Below, in pieces: positions 61,860-64,000 of a stretch of 64,000 nucleotides of DNA. This DNA comes from Viscum album. Taxonomy: Eukaryota > Streptophyta > Magnoliopsida > Santalales > Viscaceae. The DNA is taken from positions 545,349,219 through 545,413,218 of the forward strand of contig OY728166.1 of assembly GCA_963277665.1 (NCBI GenBank), in the 5' to 3' direction. Made by a program: the position numbers and the translations under genes. Under the pieces are notes generated by a model. The model made no database searches, was not told the DNA's origin, and saw only the letters and a list, made by a program, of their open reading frames with translations. Each line of letters starts with the position of its first letter. Within the stretch, counting starts at the first letter, position 1.

Positions 61860-64000
61860 GGGTCATAACGATGCGTGGGATTTAAAAAAAATCCTAAAAT
61901 AGAGGTTGAATGAGATATAAAGTTGACCAATTTAAAAGTGATCATAGCAGTCAAAGGTGAAATATGAGCTATCTAATAATGCTTATAGAGATTGATTTGT
62001 TCATAGATGACATAATATTATACCAAAATAGTCATAATGTCACCGTTTCTAATGATTCATCTAGAAACTCAAATCATTGGAAACAAATATGACATTGCCT
62101 ATAAACATGAGAATGAATAAAAGGGCTCTAATACATCCACTTGAGACTTCTATTTCATTAAAATAAATAAATTCTATCAAGGACCATCATTATTTGAGAC
62201 AGAAAAAATATATTCAATCTCATTTCAATGTTTAGAGAACCATGCTTTCTGAGTATCCCTAGATTCGACTTATTTTATTCTTACATCGCTACTCCAGTAT
62301 TATATGATTTACTTACAAACAATTATTACACATTAACAAAAAATATTTTTTTAAATTACATTTTGGGAAATAAATGAATTATCATTCAATTAGGTTTCAG
62401 TTTGGTATTTTAAGAATATTTTCATTGATAATGGTTCCATGGATTCTAAAATGCAAAAAAAATAAACAATATAAAATTGTAATTTATTAAATATTTATTT
62501 AGGCTAATCCATAAAATTTAGTGAACCAAAGTGAGTAGTACCATTCCTGGAGATATTAAGCAATATATACGCATGAATGTTGTATCCATTTTCTCAATGT
62601 ATGGAGTAAAACAATATTAAATAATATATCACGATTATAGAGTAAATATTATTTCATATATAGGGAATATAATCATTAACATTATCCATTCAACATAACA
62701 TATAATGTCTATGTGAAAATAAAATAATATCTCTTCGTGAGTTGGTAGTCTACCTTACACAAAAGTAATGTTATCGCAATACCGTGGTGTGGAATGTATG
62801 AAGTTAATTTGGGTATTATAATTAGAGAAAAATAATAATGTCATAAATATCATATCAAGTATTTAAATCAATCATTATATTCATCATTGATAGGTGGTGA
62901 TGGAAAATTAATTATATTTGTCTGTGAGATTGTAGTCTGTCTTACACACAATCATTGTTCTCATTTCCCATTTGATAGATGATGAAATATATATAGATTA
63001 TCCATCTACATAATATTATCATATTATATGGTAGATAATTTTTTAACAGTTAATTCATGGTTCAGGATGGTAAGACATGAAGTATATAAAGAATTATTTT
63101 AGTGAGGATAATTACCTTCGCTTAGAATAATATCTTTTGGATATATTGTTATGGACAATAGGGTTGATATTTTTGGATGAAGAAAAGATGCATAACAGAA
63201 ATAAGGATATTTTTTAGGGATTTGGGTAGGTTTATTTATAGAAAAATGGCATTGTTTGTGTGAATAAGTGAGGGTAGGAAGTGCTATTTTATAATTTTAG
63301 AGTGAAATTTTTTTAAATACATAAAACTATTTAACAATGGGAATTAAAATTCACCAAATCTGTCTTAAAAACAATTAATGAATTATAGATAATAAATTGT
63401 CTGACCGCATTTCCACCATAATTAAATTTCAGGTTTTAAATTTTTTTTCCTTTACTCGTATGTTTTATTACTATTAGAGTTTTAGTTTTCACTATGATAT
63501 TTAGTAATTTTAACAAGATAATTTATCATTTATGAATTGAAATAAAATGATCCATTTCAGATAATTCATAAAAAAAGTTATTAAATGTTAAATTAAATTA
63601 ATAAAATTAAAATCCTACGTGATTGAAATACTATGTTTAACAACAACCACATGTAACATGCCGAACACCGTTTTTGCGATTACAAGGAAATGATGATTTT
63701 ACTATTTAGGGGTCAATACAGTTATTATAAATGGTCCATTCACCGATTAATATAAACTAATTGATATTTTAAAACACCTAAAAATATATAGGTTGAATAT
63801 GGGATTATTATTTATTTGAAATCATTTAATTAAATAATACTAATTATATAATTTCATAATTTTTGATTTTGATTATATTAATTTCATTTGAATTTTAAAA
63901 ACCATGTCAAGTGTGTAATTTTAATATATAATTTTAAAAAATCTTTCAAAAGATATATTAATCTAAAAAATTAATTGAATACCATATTAAATTAAATTAA
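61860..64000 (-). mobile_element. Partial minus-strand LTR related to elements A and B (element C)
   Basis: On the minus strand a TATA-like ATTATAAAATAG (63,284-63,295) is followed by a pyrimidine-rich TTCCTACCCTCACTTATTC, then a GAAGGTAATTATCCTCAC block (about 63,105-63,125) equivalent to the GGTGACATC-TTTCCTC block of element A. Two leader-motif copies follow at 62,921-62,950 (TGTAAGACAGACTACAATC) and 62,731-62,765 (GTGTAAGGTAGACTACCAAC), about 188 bp apart. Order and spacing fit A and B. The LTR start would lie beyond the right edge, and the left side stops where element A's array ends, so A probably inserted into it. Identification rests on a few motifs only. Confidence 0.4.

Noticed and set aside
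63652..64000. TGTAACATGCCGAACACC at 63,652 as the start of a new plus-strand LTR
   Set aside because: Only the first 18 bases support it. There is no partner in the window, and the surrounding DNA may belong to the minus-strand element C.
1..64000. Host genes, functional tRNA/rRNA genes, CRISPR or phage-type defence systems
   Set aside because: No intact ORF with a known domain, no cloverleaf with complete acceptor stem, and no spaced repeats with unique spacers were found. Everything recognised is plant transposon sequence.

Overview
This 64-kb window looks like intergenic, repeat-derived DNA from a large plant nuclear genome. It is very A+T rich (roughly 70% by eye, not computed). I see no intact protein-coding gene, no functional rRNA or tRNA gene, no CRISPR array and nothing prokaryotic. 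Nearly everything I could assign is an old, nested set of plant transposable elements: LTR retrotransposons primed by initiator tRNA-Met, a Ty3/gypsy chromovirus, a plant L1-type LINE, a CACTA (En/Spm) DNA transposon and tRNA-derived SINE-like pieces. All coding remnants carry stops and frameshifts.

Layout. (1) 1-7,860: a minus-strand, long-LTR, deletion-derived retrotransposon, here called element B. Its upstream LTR is 3,616-7,860, its short internal region (1,027-3,615) keeps a gag zinc-knuckle remnant and a SINE candidate, and its downstream LTR (1-1,026) runs off the left edge. (2) 7,861-14,145: unassigned A+T-rich DNA with one unexplained broken ORF. (3) 14,146-61,859: the main structure, a tandem array of a plus-strand long-LTR element, here called element A, in the order LTR-internal-LTR-internal-LTR-internal-LTR. 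LTRs are about 5.0 kb and internals only about 1.45 kb, with no coding sequence recognised. (4) Three foreign elements sit inside this array: a 5'-truncated LINE in LTR3 (28,600-30,738), a roughly 10-kb CACTA transposon in internal 3 (about 32,780-42,829), and a 12.7-kb Tekay/Del-like chromovirus in LTR4 (44,765-57,501). With these removed, each interrupted segment closes back to about the unit length, except LTR3, which has lost about 1.7 kb. (5) 61,860-64,000: a partial minus-strand LTR related to A and B.

How the parts relate. A, B and the right-flank LTR form one lineage. They share a TATA box followed about 370 nt later by two to three copies of a short motif (core like GGACTACCACCTC) spaced about 190-200 bp. 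A and B also share near-identical LTR ends abutting a TGGTATCAG primer-binding site. The A internals carry no gag-pol, so their mobilisation would have needed proteins from an autonomous relative; the gag knuckle left in B suggests a chromovirus source (inference). The relative order is clear from nesting: the A units first, then the LINE, the CACTA element and the chromovirus. Decay of every copy implies an old locus. Boundaries come from reading motifs and comparing copies by eye; no alignment was run.
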